DNA of 64,000 nucleotides from Verrucomicrobiota bacterium JB025 (GCA_030673875.1 JAUTCT010000027.1:1-64000); one strand, 5' to 3'. Shown: positions 45,663 through 55,474, counted from the first letter of the stretch. The notes: generated by a model from the letters alone, not told the origin. A program made the numbers and translations.

Positions 45663-47219
45663 TTAGTTATCTTCGTCGATGACGACGGCGAGGCCGAATG
45701 TTTGTTCGAAGAGGTCGGCCTTGCTGTGCATGGCGAGGCGTTCGACGGCGGCGTCGTTGAGGCCGGGGAGGTGGAGGCGGAGTTTGCGGGGTTCGCGGGT
45801 GATGGTGATGTCCGAGACGCGCTGGGCGTGGGTTCGTTCGAGGGCGTCTGCGACGCGGAGGATGGCGGCGAGTTTGCAGACGCGGATGCGGTCGTCGACG
45901 CCGAGTGCGGCGTAGCTCGGGTGGTCGAGTGAGGGGCAGGAGTGGCGGTGGTAGCGGGCGACGAGAGCGACGATGGTGACGTCGAGCCGGTCGAGGCCGA
46001 AGACTTCGGAGTTGAGGATGAGGTATTCCGAGTGTTTGTGGTGTGCGCGGGGGCTGACGAAGGTTCCGACTTCGTGGAGGATGGCGGCGACCTGGAGGAG
46101 GAGTGCGTCGTGTTGGTTGAGTTGGTGGAGGTCGGAGAGTTCGTTGAAGAAGAACTCGCAGAGTGCGCCGACGTGTTTGCCGTGGCGGGGGTCGGATTTG
46201 TATCGTTTGGCGAGGATGGTGGCGGAGCGGAGGACTTCGGTGGCGAAGTTTCCGGTGAGGTTTTTCGAGACGAGGAGGTCGTGGAGGAGTCCGAGTTCGA
46301 AGCCGGTAGCGGGGATCTGGACTTCGGCGAGTTTGAGGATTTCGGAGATGGCGAGGTTGATTTCGAGGGCGGGGAGGAGGGCTTCGGCGGTTTGGTAGTC
46401 GAGGCGGAAGCGTTTGACGATCTCGACGTCGGTGAGGTGGGAGGTTTCGGTGGTGAGTTCGCGGAGGGCGGGGACCCTGCACTGGCCGTCGCCGAGGCGG
46501 GTGGATGCGACGGACTGGATTTCGTAGCCGATGAGGACGATGCCCTTGATATCGACGTCCGAGTAGTCGAAGCGGACTTGTTCGACGTTGCCGGACACGT
46601 GTTCGCGGATGACGCGGAGGAGTGCGGTGCCTTCGGCGTGGGTTCCTTCGACGGCCTCGCGGGTGCGGTGGGTTCCGAGGCGGTAGCTGGTGTAGCGGGT
46701 GATGCGGCCTTTTTGGAAGAGGAGGGCGCGGGTGTTGCCGGGGCCGACGTGGACGACGAGGACGGTGCGTTTGCGGAGGTCGGGGAGTTGTTGGAGGCGT
46801 CTGCGGGTTTTGAGGTAGATGAGGCGGGTCATTTCGCCGTCGTCGATGACGCTGACCTTGAGTCCGCATGCCACCCGGAGGCGGTTCATGACGGTTTCGT
46901 GGTTTTTTGCTTCGCTGAGGATATTGGTTGCGACGGCGCGGGTGATGCCGTTGGGGTCGAGGCCGAGTTCGGTGAGGGATTTCTGGTATCCTTTGACGAC
47001 GGAGACGATGCGTTCGATGGTGGCGAGGCTGACGGTTCCGTCGCGGAAGATGTCGCGGGCGACGGGGGCGGGTTGTTCGAGGAAGTCGACCGGGGTGAGC
47101 GGGCCGTCGGGGGAGGATTCGGCGACCAGCATGGAGACCGAGCTTGCGCCGATGTGGAGGGCGGTGACGAGGGTGCCTGAGGGGAGTGGTTCGGGCGCGG
47201 GAGTCCTATCGGATGGCAT
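45663..47219 (-). CDS. Ppx/GppA-like phosphatase with HD domain, degenerate in the N-terminal loops
   Basis: 518 residues. The N-terminal half follows the Ppx/GppA ASKHA fold, but its two phosphate-binding loops are altered. The DxGSNS loop reads LHIGASS (His22 for Asp), and the DIGGGS loop reads VHVGPGNT (His157 for Asp). The catalytic Glu of the family seems retained in DGEMTRLI (Glu129). The C-terminal half is an HD-type domain with LQVAAILHEVG and HHKHSEYLI, the same motif layout as E. coli Ppx. It could be an exopolyphosphatase, a guanosine pentaphosphatase or a regulatory relative. It forms an operon with ppk1, 26 bases ahead of it. A start 30 bases upstream is also possible. Confidence 0.8.
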   Translation of the reverse strand: MPSDRTPAPEPLPSGTLVTALHIGASSVSMLVAESSPDGPLTPVDFLEQPAPVARDIFRDGTVSLATIERIVSVVKGYQKSLTELGLDPNGITRAVATNILSEAKNHETVMNRLRVACGLKVSVIDDGEMTRLIYLKTRRRLQQLPDLRKRTVLVVHVGPGNTRALLFQKGRITRYTSYRLGTHRTREAVEGTHAEGTALLRVIREHVSGNVEQVRFDYSDVDIKGIVLIGYEIQSVASTRLGDGQCRVPALRELTTETSHLTDVEIVKRFRLDYQTAEALLPALEINLAISEILKLAEVQIPATGFELGLLHDLLVSKNLTGNFATEVLRSATILAKRYKSDPRHGKHVGALCEFFFNELSDLHQLNQHDALLLQVAAILHEVGTFVSPRAHHKHSEYLILNSEVFGLDRLDVTIVALVARYHRHSCPSLDHPSYAALGVDDRIRVCKLAAILRVADALERTHAQRVSDITITREPRKLRLHLPGLNDAAVERLAMHSKADLFEQTFGLAVVIDEDN

Positions 47220-47432
47220 CAGGAGAAGACAACGCGGGAGTGCGCCCAATTCAATCCCGAAAATTCGGCGGGGTGCTTGAGAACGGGGGAAAAGGGCGGG
47301 CGACGGGGTGCGATGAGAGGCGCAAAATACGCGTTGTCATGGATGGGAATCATGCTCACAACTGGTGGGCGAGGATTTCGCACAAGGATTTCTGTTGGGG
47401 TTTCTGGCCTGGTTCCAAGGTTTCAGCGGGGT

Positions 47433-47461
47433 TTGCGTGGTTTTTGCAGAATGATTATAGA
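47433..47461 (+). promoter_or_regulatory. Sigma70-like promoter of the cys operon
   Basis: -35 TTGCGT (47433-47438), 17-base spacer, -10 TATAGA (47456-47461). Predicted start is about 47468, 74 bases before cysJ. Nothing else with better spacing lies in this region. Confidence 0.45.
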
Positions 47462-47474
47462 AGAAAAATATTGC

Positions 47475-47509
47475 TTCCGGCGGTGATTGGGAACAAGTTC
47501 CGCCCGGAA
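47475..47509 (+). promoter_or_regulatory. Leader hairpin in the cysJ 5' UTR
   Basis: TTCCGGCGG (47475-47483) pairs with CCG and CCGGAA (47500-47509) with one bulge and a 16-base loop. Inside the loop is the palindrome GGAACAAGTTCC (47490-47501). It is about 33 bases before the cysJ start. It could be an RNA element or a protein operator. No known riboswitch consensus is recognised. Confidence 0.4.
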
Positions 47510-47541
47510 ACCTCATAAAACAAGGTAACAAACTAAGGTTT

Positions 47542-49299
47542 ATGCTTCCAGAGCACTCCCCATATACTTCCGAGCAGCGCGCGGCGCTGGAAAATGCAAT
47601 TTCCGGATTCACGCCGGAGCAACGGGCTTGGCTGAGCGGATTTCTCGCTCAGGCGGGCGGATCTGCGGTTCCGGCGGAACCGGCGGCGGGCGGGAGGATG
47701 ACCGTGTTGTATGGATCCGAGTCGGGGAACTCGGAGGAGCTGGCGGATCGCACGGCGAAGGAGGCGAGGCGGCGGGGGTTCAAGGTGGTGTTGAAGAGCA
47801 TGGCGGATGTGGCGCCGGGGAATTTGGTTGAGGCGGAGAATCTGCTGGTGATTGTTTCGACGTGGGGTGACGGCGAGCCGCCGGAGAGTGCGGAGTCGTT
47901 TTATCATTCGCTGATGGAGGAGGAGCATGCGTTTGGCGGGGTGAATTTCTCGGTGTGCGCGCTGGGCGACACGTCGTATGAAAAGTTTTGTCAGACGGGG
48001 AAGGATGTGGACGAGCGGCTCGAGGCGCTGGGTGCGAAGCGTCTGGCGGCGAGGAAGGATTGCGACGTGGACTATGAGGACGCGTGGACGGAATGGGTGA
48101 TGGACGTGCTGGGGGCGGTGGATCCGGGATCGGTGATGGTGAGTGCCGCGGAGATGGCGGATGCCGGCCAGGAGGTGTTCGGCAAGAAGAACCCGTTTCC
48201 CGCCAACCTGCTCAACTGCCAGCCGATCAACGGCCAGCTTTCGAAGAAGGAAACGATCCACGTGGAGTATTCGCTCGATGGCTCGGGTCTGGTCTATCAG
48301 CCGGGCGACGCGCTCGGGGTGGTGGCGCGGAACGCGCCGGACGTGATTGGCGCGGTGTTGTCGGCAGCGAGGCTGCGTGGTGATGAGACGATCGAAACCA
48401 AGGTGAGCGGGCGGAAGCTGCTGGCGGACGCGCTGCGCGATGATTTCGACATCACGGCGCTGTCCCGCAATGTGCTGGGCAAGCTGCAGATTGCGACGGG
48501 TTCATCCGAGCTGGAGAAGCTGCTGGCGGATGATGCGAAGGAGAAGTTCCACGATTATGTGTTTGGCCGCGAGATTGTGGATGCGATTGAGGATTTTGCG
48601 CCGAACGGGTTGTCGGCGGACGTGCTGGCCGGGTTGTTCCGGAAGCTGCCGCCGCGATTGTATTCGATTGCTTCGAGTCCGCTGGCGCATCCTGGCGAGG
48701 TGCATTTGACGGTTGCGGTTGTGCGCTACGAGACGCACGGGCGGAAGCGCAAGGGCGTGTGTTCGTCCTACATGGCGGATTTGGTGAAACCCGGCGAGGA
48801 TTCGAAGGTGTTTGTGGTTCCGAACAAGAACTTCCACCTGCCGGAGGATCCCGGTGCGCCGATCATCATGGTCGGGCCGGGAACGGGCATCGCGCCGTTC
48901 CGGAGTTTCATCGAACACCGTGCGGAGATGGGTCATCCGGGCAAGAACTGGCTGATCATGGGCGATCAGTATTTCCAGCAGGATTTTCTCTATCAGCTGG
49001 AGTGGCAGGAGTATCTCAAGAGCGGCGTGCTGACGAAGCTGGACACCGCGTTTTCCCGGGACCAGCCGGAGAAGGTCTATGTCCAGCACCGGATGCTGCA
49101 GAACGGCAAGAAGCTGTTCGAATGGCTGGAGCAGGGCGCGTATTTCTACGTCTGCGGGGACGCGCTGCGGATGGCGTCGGATGTGCACGATGCGCTGATT
49201 TCCGTGATCCGGGAGAACGGCGGGATGTCGCGCGAGGAGGCCGAGACCTATGTCGAGGGCCTGAAGGCGGCGAAACGATACAAACGAGACGTCTATTGA
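47542..49299 (+). CDS. cysJ: Sulfite reductase [NADPH] flavoprotein alpha-component
   Basis: 585 residues. A short N-terminal extension with AWLSGFLAQAGG precedes a flavodoxin domain (about 54-200; LYGSESGNSEELA, VSTWGDGEPPESA). Then come the FAD domain (RLYSIASSP, GVCSSYMADL), the NADPH domain (VGPGTGIAPFRSF) and the conserved end KRYKRDVY. It passes electrons from NADPH through FAD and FMN to CysI. It is the first gene of cysJ-cysI-cysH-cysK; the intergenic gap to cysI is 48 bases. Confidence 0.94.
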   Translation: MLPEHSPYTSEQRAALENAISGFTPEQRAWLSGFLAQAGGSAVPAEPAAGGRMTVLYGSESGNSEELADRTAKEARRRGFKVVLKSMADVAPGNLVEAENLLVIVSTWGDGEPPESAESFYHSLMEEEHAFGGVNFSVCALGDTSYEKFCQTGKDVDERLEALGAKRLAARKDCDVDYEDAWTEWVMDVLGAVDPGSVMVSAAEMADAGQEVFGKKNPFPANLLNCQPINGQLSKKETIHVEYSLDGSGLVYQPGDALGVVARNAPDVIGAVLSAARLRGDETIETKVSGRKLLADALRDDFDITALSRNVLGKLQIATGSSELEKLLADDAKEKFHDYVFGREIVDAIEDFAPNGLSADVLAGLFRKLPPRLYSIASSPLAHPGEVHLTVAVVRYETHGRKRKGVCSSYMADLVKPGEDSKVFVVPNKNFHLPEDPGAPIIMVGPGTGIAPFRSFIEHRAEMGHPGKNWLIMGDQYFQQDFLYQLEWQEYLKSGVLTKLDTAFSRDQPEKVYVQHRMLQNGKKLFEWLEQGAYFYVCGDALRMASDVHDALISVIRENGGMSREEAETYVEGLKAAKRYKRDVY

Positions 49300-49347
49300 G
49301 GCGCGCGCCGGAAGCAAGTCCGGCAGAACCAATACCCCAAACGAACC

Positions 49348-51069
49348 ATGAGTGAAAAGAAACTGTCCGCCAACGAAGGCATCAAGGAGCGCAGCAACTA
49401 CCTGCGCGGCACCATTGAGGAAGGTCTCGCCGACAACTCGACGGGATCGATGTCCGCCGACGACCAGCAGTTGTTGAAATTTCACGGGACCTATCAGCAG
49501 GACGATCGTGACCAGCGCAAGGAGCGGCGCCAGCGCAAGCTGGAGAAGGCGTATTCGTTCATGATCCGGATCCGGGTGCCGGGCGGGGTGGCGACGCCCG
49601 CGCAATGGCTGGAGACCGACCGGCTGGCGAGGGACTATGCCAACGGGACGATCAAGCTGACGACGCGCCAGGCGTTCCAGTTTCACGGGATCATCAAGAG
49701 CAATCTGAAGCGGACCATCAAGGAGATCAACCAGGTGGCGATGGACACGATTGCGGCCTGCGGTGACGTGAACCGCAACGTGATGTGCAACCCGAACCCG
49801 CATCAGTCCGAGGTGCATGCCGAGGTGCTCAGGCACGCGCAGGCGATTTCCGACCATCTGACGCCGGCGACCCGGGCGTATCATGAGATCTGGCTGGACG
49901 GCGAGAAGGTGGAAACGAGCGAGGAGGAGGTGGAGCCGATCTACGGCAGGACCTATCTGCCGCGGAAGTTCAAGATCACCATCGCGGTGCCGCCATCGAA
50001 CGATGTGGACATTTACGCCAACTGCCTGTCGTTCATCGCGATCGTTGAGGACGGCAAGCTGGCCGGGTTCAACGTCGCCGTGGGCGGCGGGATGGGCAGT
50101 TCGCATGGTGACGAGAAGACGTATCCGCGGATTGCCGACGTGATCGGCTTCTGCACGCCGGACCAGGTGGTGGATGTGGCGGAGAAGGTGGTGCTGGTGC
50201 AGCGCGATTTCGGCGACCGCACGAACCGCAAGCACGCGCGGTTCAAGTACACGGTGGACGACCACGGTCCGGAGTGGATTCTGGCGAAGCTGAACGAGTA
50301 TCTCGGCTACGAGCTGGGGCCGGTGCGGGACTTCAAGTTCGAGGACAATGGCGACCGTTACGGTTGGGTGGAGGATGCGAATGGAAATGCGCATTACACC
50401 CTGTTCGTGCAGGGCGGGCGGGTGCGCGACACGAAGGACTATCCGCTTCTAACCGGCTTGCGCGAGATTGCGAAGGTGCACGACGGCGACTTCCGGCTGA
50501 CCGCGAACCAGAACCTGATCATCGCCAACATTTCTCCGGAGAAGCGCGCGCGGATCGAGGAGTTGATGGAGCAATACGGGATCAAGGACAGCCATGAGAA
50601 AAGCGGGCTGCGGTTGAGTTCGCTGGCGTGCGTGGCGTTGCCGACCTGCGGATTGTCGCTTGCGGAAGCCGAGCGCTATCTGCCGGACCTGCTCACCGAG
50701 ATTGAGGAAGTGGTGGAGGAGAACGGCCTGAGTCATGATTCGATCACGATCCGGATGACCGGTTGCCCGAACGGTTGTGCGCGTCCGTTCATCGCCGAGA
50801 TCGGTTTTGTCGGTCGTGCTCCGGGGAAATACAACGTCTATCTGGGTGGCGGATTCGCGGGTCAGCGCTTGTCGAAGCTGTATCGCGAGAGCGTGCCGGG
50901 CGGCGAGATCAAGGAGTTGCTTGCTCCGGTGATTTCGCGCTACGCGAAGGAGCGCGAGGACGGGGAACGCTTCGGTGATTTCTGCATTCGTGCGGGCATT
51001 GTGGCGGAGACGATCCAGGGCGGTGACTTTCACAAGAACCTCAAGCCGGAGGCGCTGAAAGCGAGGTAA
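49348..51069 (+). CDS. cysI: Sulfite reductase hemoprotein beta-component
   Basis: 573 residues, full length. It reduces sulfite to sulfide with six electrons. The siroheme/[4Fe-4S] cysteines are in the [17 protein letters not shown] segment and the [10 protein letters not shown] motif. The paired N-terminal half-domains with [12 protein letters not shown] are present. It follows cysJ closely and is 2 bases ahead of cysH. A nitrite-reductase role is excluded by pairing with CysJ. Confidence 0.95.
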   Translation: MSEKKLSANEGIKERSNYLRGTIEEGLADNSTGSMSADDQQLLKFHGTYQQDDRDQRKERRQRKLEKAYSFMIRIRVPGGVATPAQWLETDRLARDYANGTIKLTTRQAFQFHGIIKSNLKRTIKEINQVAMDTIAACGDVNRNVMCNPNPHQSEVHAEVLRHAQAISDHLTPATRAYHEIWLDGEKVETSEEEVEPIYGRTYLPRKFKITIAVPPSNDVDIYANCLSFIAIVEDGKLAGFNVAVGGGMGSSHGDEKTYPRIADVIGFCTPDQVVDVAEKVVLVQRDFGDRTNRKHARFKYTVDDHGPEWILAKLNEYLGYELGPVRDFKFEDNGDRYGWVEDANGNAHYTLFVQGGRVRDTKDYPLLTGLREIAKVHDGDFRLTANQNLIIANISPEKRARIEELMEQYGIKDSHEKSGLRLSSLACVALPTCGLSLAEAERYLPDLLTEIEEVVEENGLSHDSITIRMTGCPNGCARPFIAEIGFVGRAPGKYNVYLGGGFAGQRLSKLYRESVPGGEIKELLAPVISRYAKEREDGERFGDFCIRAGIVAETIQGGDFHKNLKPEALKAR

Positions 51070-51071
51070 GC

Positions 51072-51818
51072 ATGCCGGGTTCATCCCAAGCGTTGAAGTT
51101 CCACGCGATGCCGGATTTTGATCCGGCGGATCTCTCCGTGGAGATCGCACCCTTGAAGGCGGGCGAGCGCATCCGGCTGCTGGCCGAGCGGCTCGGCGAC
51201 CATTTGGTGGCGAGCACGAGTTTCGGCCTGCAGTCCGCGGTGATGCTGCATTTGCTTCACGAGAACGCGCCGCAGGTTCCGGTGGTGTTCATCGACACCG
51301 GATTCTTGTTTCCGGAGACGTATCGCTATGCTGAGGAGTTGATGGGGCGGCTGGACATCGACCTGCGGATCTATCAGCCGACGGTATCCGCGGCGCGCAT
51401 GCAGGCGCTGTGGGGGAACCTCTGGGAGCAGGGGCGGGAGGGGTCCGATCAATACGGACTGTTGACCAAGGTGGAGCCGATGAACCGGGCGCTGACCGAG
51501 ATCGGCGCCGATGTGTGGCTGAGCGGGCTGCGCCGGTCGCAGTCCGAGACGCGGCAGGACCGGCCGTTCGTCGAGCAGCAGAAGAAGACCATCAAGGCCT
51601 ATCCGATTCTGGATTGGGCGGATGCGCAGGTGGAGCTCTATCTCAACGAGCACCGGCTGCCGCGGCATCCGCTGGCCGACCAGGGATATGTGACGATGGG
51701 CGATTGGCACAGCACGAGGCCCTCGGCCGACGGTAGTGCGGCGGGCACCCGGTTCAACGGGGAGAAATATGAATGCGGTCTCCACCTTGACTCGGGGACG
51801 TCCGACTTCCAGATTTGA
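51072..51818 (+). CDS. cysH: Phosphoadenylyl-sulfate reductase
   Basis: 248 residues. It reduces PAPS to sulfite with thioredoxin. The PP-loop-like SFGLQSAVMLHLLH region and the C-terminal catalytic YECGLH motif are present. The extra Cys-Cys pairs of APS reductases are absent, so PAPS is the expected substrate; cysN/cysC-type genes must lie elsewhere. It starts 2 bases after cysI. Confidence 0.92.
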   Translation: MPGSSQALKFHAMPDFDPADLSVEIAPLKAGERIRLLAERLGDHLVASTSFGLQSAVMLHLLHENAPQVPVVFIDTGFLFPETYRYAEELMGRLDIDLRIYQPTVSAARMQALWGNLWEQGREGSDQYGLLTKVEPMNRALTEIGADVWLSGLRRSQSETRQDRPFVEQQKKTIKAYPILDWADAQVELYLNEHRLPRHPLADQGYVTMGDWHSTRPSADGSAAGTRFNGEKYECGLHLDSGTSDFQI

Positions 51819-51881
51819 TGGATTAGCTAGAGCAGTCAGAGAAGAGAAACCCGAACTGAGACTGAAGAAACAGAAACTGAT

Positions 51882-52841
51882 ATGAATATTGCAGAAAACA
51901 TGGTTGCCACCGTGGGCAACACCCCTCTCATTCGCCTCAATCACATCACGGCGGGGCTTGATGCGGAGATTTGCGTGAAGGCCGAGTTTTTCAATCCGCT
52001 TTTCAGCGTGAAGGACCGGATCGGCCGCTCGATGATCGAGGCGGCGGAGAAGGACGGATCGCTGAAGCCCGGCGGACTGATCATCGAGCCGACCTCGGGA
52101 AACACCGGGATCGCGCTTGCATTCATTGCCCGTGCGAAAGGCTACCGCTGCATCCTGACGATGCCGGAAAGCATGTCGATCGAGCGGCGGGTGCTGCTGC
52201 GGCTGCTGGGTGCCGAGATCGTGCTGACGCCTCGTGCGAAGGGCATGAATGGAGCGATCGCCAAGGCGAACCAGCTGCTTGGCGAGACGGCCGGCGCGTA
52301 TGGTCCGGGCCAGTTTGACAACCCGGCCAACCCGCAGGCGCACCGTGAGACGACCGCCGAGGAGATCTGGCGTGATACGGATGGCGAGCTTGCCGCGTTT
52401 GTGGCGGGAGTCGGCACGGGCGGCACGCTGACGGGTGTGTCCGAGGTGTTGAAATCGCGGACGGATTTGAAATCATTTGCGGTGGAACCTGCGGCGAGTC
52501 CGGTGATTTCCGGTGGTGCGCCGGGGCCGCACATGATCCAGGGCATCGGTGCGGGGTTCATTCCGAAGAACCTGAATGTTGATATCATTGACGAGCCGAT
52601 TCAGGTGACCAATGAGGATGCGTTTGCGACCGCGCAGGCGCTGGCGCAGCAGGAAGGGTTGCCGGCGGGGATCTCGACCGGGGCGAACGTCTGGGCGGCG
52701 ATCCAACTGGCGAAGCGTCCCGAGTTCAAGGGCAAGAGGATCGTGACCGTCGGCTGCTCGTCGACCGAGCGCTATCTATCGACTCCGCTGGCGGAGAACG
52801 TGCGCGATGAGGTGACGAACCTGCCGGTTCACGAGATCTGA
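51882..52841 (+). CDS. cysK: Cysteine synthase A (O-acetylserine sulfhydrylase)
   Basis: 319 residues, PLP fold type II. It joins sulfide and O-acetylserine to cysteine. The PLP Lys is in FSVKDRIGRSM, the TSGNTGIALA loop binds substrate, and GVGTGGTLTGV binds the PLP phosphate. It is 63 bases after cysH and ends with an intrinsic terminator, closing the sulfur operon. Confidence 0.95.
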   Translation: MNIAENMVATVGNTPLIRLNHITAGLDAEICVKAEFFNPLFSVKDRIGRSMIEAAEKDGSLKPGGLIIEPTSGNTGIALAFIARAKGYRCILTMPESMSIERRVLLRLLGAEIVLTPRAKGMNGAIAKANQLLGETAGAYGPGQFDNPANPQAHRETTAEEIWRDTDGELAAFVAGVGTGGTLTGVSEVLKSRTDLKSFAVEPAASPVISGGAPGPHMIQGIGAGFIPKNLNVDIIDEPIQVTNEDAFATAQALAQQEGLPAGISTGANVWAAIQLAKRPEFKGKRIVTVGCSSTERYLSTPLAENVRDEVTNLPVHEI

Positions 52842-52863
52842 TCCGCGAGGAGATTCCATGGGG

Positions 52864-52901
52864 AAAATCCGCCGGGGCAGGATGTGCTGCGGCGGATTTT
52901 T
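52864..52901 (+). terminator. Intrinsic terminator of the cys operon
   Basis: A 10-bp stem (AAAATCCGCC / GGCGGATTTT) extended by one G-C pair; the right arm runs straight into the U-tract. It begins 23 bases after the cysK stop. Confidence 0.8.
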
Positions 52902-53020
52902 CATCGGGATGGTTACGGTGGGGGCGATGCGGGCCCTGCGTGGGGGTTGGCGGGGGCGGGTGGTGATTTGCCGGCACTCGCGCATTGTCTAACAGCGGGA
53001 AAGGCGGTTTTCTGGCGGCC

Positions 53021-53824
53021 ATGAACGAAAACTGGCGGCAGATATGCGACGACTACGTGAAGGTGACCTCCTATGACCGGGCGACCTTGGACGCGGTTTG
53101 GGAGGGTCGATCATACGATGCGAAGAACCGGCCCGAGACCTACCTGACGTATCCGGACGCGCTGCGGCGGATTCCGCTGGGGGAGCCCGAGTTTCCGGAG
53201 GACACGGCGTCCTTGTGGAAGGTGTTTGCCGAGCGGCGTTCGAAGCGCAACTTTCTGCCCGAGGCGCTGACGCTCAACGAGCTTAACGTGCTGCTGTGGT
53301 CGACGCAGGGGATCACTGCCGACATGAACGGCTACAAGCTGCGGACCTCGCCGAGTTCGGGCGCGTTGTTTCCGCTCGAGACCTATCTGCTGGTTTCCCG
53401 TGTCGAGGGGTTGGAGCCGGGGCTGTATCACCTCGATGTGAAGGGATGGGCGCTGGAGGCGCTGAAGTTCGACCCGGAGATTGCGGAGACGGCCTATTCG
53501 ATCGCGCTCGACCAGGAGCACTGCCGCCACGCCGCGGTGACCGTGCTGTGGACGGCAGTGCTGCCGCGCTGCCGGGCGAAGTATTACGAGCGGGCCTACC
53601 GCTATGTGTGGTGGGACGTGGGGCACACCTCGGAGAATCTGAACCTTGCCGCGACCGGCCTCGGGCTGGGGTGTGTGTCGATGGGCGCGTGGTATGACAA
53701 GCAGGCCCACGAGTTGCTCGGGATCGACGGCAAGGAGCACGTCAGCGCGATGATGGCCTCGGTCGGCAAGGTCGGGGGCGACTGGAAGAGCGACCGCCGC
53801 GCGCCGAGCCCGGAGGCGGACTGA
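53021..53824 (+). CDS. SagB/ThcOx-type nitroreductase-family oxidoreductase
   Basis: 267 residues. FMN-dependent fold; SKRNFLPEALTLNELNVLLW and the TSPSSGALFPLETYL segment are typical of the SagB family, which oxidises thiazolines in peptide natural products but also includes stand-alone enzymes. No SagC/D cyclodehydratase or precursor peptide is adjacent, so a stand-alone role is likely. The ATG at 53021 is preferred over a TTG 36 bases upstream. Confidence 0.8.
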   Translation: MNENWRQICDDYVKVTSYDRATLDAVWEGRSYDAKNRPETYLTYPDALRRIPLGEPEFPEDTASLWKVFAERRSKRNFLPEALTLNELNVLLWSTQGITADMNGYKLRTSPSSGALFPLETYLLVSRVEGLEPGLYHLDVKGWALEALKFDPEIAETAYSIALDQEHCRHAAVTVLWTAVLPRCRAKYYERAYRYVWWDVGHTSENLNLAATGLGLGCVSMGAWYDKQAHELLGIDGKEHVSAMMASVGKVGGDWKSDRRAPSPEAD

Positions 53825-53825
53825 G

Positions 53826-53876
53826 CCGGCAGGGGGGGCGCTGCCGGAACGCGCTGGAGCAGGGTGGGCTCCGGCG
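53826..53876. repeat. REP-like double palindrome
   Basis: CCGGCAG/CTGCCGG (53826-53847) followed by CTGGAGC/GCTCCGG (53854-53875). The second resembles the CTGGAGCAGGATGCTCCAG element at 43228. It lies between convergent genes and may also end transcription from both. Confidence 0.55.
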
Positions 53877-53893
53877 CGGTCGGTGGAGGCGGG

Positions 53894-54073
53894 TCAGGAG
53901 GCGGGTTGCGACAGGCGCTGGATCATGGGAGCGCCGATGAACCAGAGGACGGTTCCGACTGCCATCAGGGTTTTCACCATCGGCAGTTCGATGGAGCCGA
54001 AGAGGTAGAGCAGTGAGGGCAGGATGGTGAGGACGAGTCCGGAACGGGCGATGATTTTCGATGCGAGTAACAT
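53894..54073 (-). CDS. 59-residue membrane protein next to the NCS1 permease
   Basis: 59 residues with two hydrophobic segments (SGLVLTILPSLLYLFG and TLMAVGTVLWFIGAP) and a short polar tail. It begins 18 bases after the permease stop, so it is part of the same transcript and possibly an accessory subunit. Too short for family assignment. Confidence 0.6.
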   Translation of the reverse strand: MLLASKIIARSGLVLTILPSLLYLFGSIELPMVKTLMAVGTVLWFIGAPMIQRLSQPAS

Positions 54074-54091
54074 GGGTTTATCCGGTTGGAA

Positions 54092-55474
54092 TCAGGCGTT
54101 TGTGGTGGCGGGGCGGCGGTTCATGGCAAGGTAGAGCAAGCCGCAGGCGAGCCAGCACGGGAGGGGGAAGAAGTGGGCGGGGATGTGCTTGAACTGGATG
54201 AAGTAGAAGGCGGCGAGCACGGGTGCGAGCCATGAGATCATCACGGAGACGTTGATCGGCGATGAGTTTTGATAGGTGGCGAAGCGTTCGGCATTGCGTT
54301 TCTGGCGGAAGTGCCAGTCGAAGAAGATGACGGCGCCCATGGGTGCGAGGATGGTACCGTAGAGGCCGACGAATCCGAGGAGTTTCCAGGCGAAGGCGGG
54401 GAACAGCCCGGCGAGGGTGGCGATGAGGCCGGCGGCGAAGGTGACCTTGAAGCGGGAGGCTTTCGGGACGATCGCCTGGAACGCGAGACCGGCGCGGTAG
54501 ATCGTCGGGTTGGCGGTGGTCCAGCCGGCGACGATGACGCAGAGGATGCCGGCGAGGCCGGCGACGTTGTTGGCCATGGGTCCGGCGACGGGGTCGGCGT
54601 TTTGGGAGAGTTTGATCTGCACGGCGAGCATGAGTGCGGCGGAGATCCAGGCCATGTAGTGGCCGACATACATGCCGGCGGAGGTGGCCCAGCCGTAGGA
54701 TGGTTTTTTCGCGAAGCGGAAGACCGAGAGGTCGGCCATGCCGACGTGCATCGCGGCGTTGCAGAACCAGGCGAAGAAGGTGACGCTCCAGAAGCCCATG
54801 GTGGTTTCGGTTTTGCCCTCCTGGGCGAAGGTGATGGATTCGGTCCAGACCTTGTTGAGGCCGGACCAGTCCGAGATGCCGAGTTCGCGGAGGGCGACGA
54901 TGCCGCAGGCGAGGAAGACGAGGACCATCCACGGGGAGGCGACGTTGGCGAACTTTGCGACGGCGTCGTAGCCGAGCGAGGCGACGATTGAGATGACCAG
55001 TCCGACGGCGAGGGCGATGATGATGAAGCTGGCGCTGGTGGGATACATGTCCTGGATGCTGGGCATGGTCATGTCGAACGGGATTCCCACGGCGGTGGCG
55101 GAGACCGTGATCATGGCGCCGGCGAGGAAGCAGAAGAGCACGCCGTTGGCGAGGTTGAAGATCTTGACCAGCTTGTCCCCGGCGAGTTTTTCGAGGTGAT
55201 AGTAGAGCGTGTAACGGGCGCCGGTGGCGATGGGGGCGCAGAGGTATCTCCAGCTGAGGACGGCGAGCAGGTTGCCGAGCAGCAGGCCGAACACGATGTT
55301 CTGCAGGCTGACGCCGTTGAGCAGGAAGAGCGGGCCGATCATGAACTCGGTGCCGGCGGCATGTTCTCCGGCATACATGCCCCAGAATTTATTGGCTCCT
55401 TTGAGTTCGCTATCGGGCACACGTTCGCGTTCGTATTCGCTTTTCGGCGGGGTGGAAACTGGGTTTTCCGGCAT
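54092..55474 (-). CDS. NCS1-type permease (nucleobase/cation symporter family)
   Basis: 460 residues, about 12 hydrophobic helices. Typical N-terminus with GMYAGEHAAGTEF and pore-lining GWTTANPTIYRAGLAFQ. Members carry cytosine, purines, allantoin or hydantoins with Na+ or H+. The neighbouring hydroxyproline genes start 2 kb away on the other strand; a link to that substrate is conceivable but not shown. The start at 55474 (MPENPVSTPP) is favoured; the frame extends far upstream without similarity. Confidence 0.82.
   Translation of the reverse strand: MPENPVSTPPKSEYERERVPDSELKGANKFWGMYAGEHAAGTEFMIGPLFLLNGVSLQNIVFGLLLGNLLAVLSWRYLCAPIATGARYTLYYHLEKLAGDKLVKIFNLANGVLFCFLAGAMITVSATAVGIPFDMTMPSIQDMYPTSASFIIIALAVGLVISIVASLGYDAVAKFANVASPWMVLVFLACGIVALRELGISDWSGLNKVWTESITFAQEGKTETTMGFWSVTFFAWFCNAAMHVGMADLSVFRFAKKPSYGWATSAGMYVGHYMAWISAALMLAVQIKLSQNADPVAGPMANNVAGLAGILCVIVAGWTTANPTIYRAGLAFQAIVPKASRFKVTFAAGLIATLAGLFPAFAWKLLGFVGLYGTILAPMGAVIFFDWHFRQKRNAERFATYQNSSPINVSVMISWLAPVLAAFYFIQFKHIPAHFFPLPCWLACGLLYLAMNRRPATTNA

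Noticed and set aside
52985-53020. TTG start for the SagB-type enzyme
   Set aside because: A TTG is rare and the ATG 36 bases later gives the usual start; the extension has no similarity.
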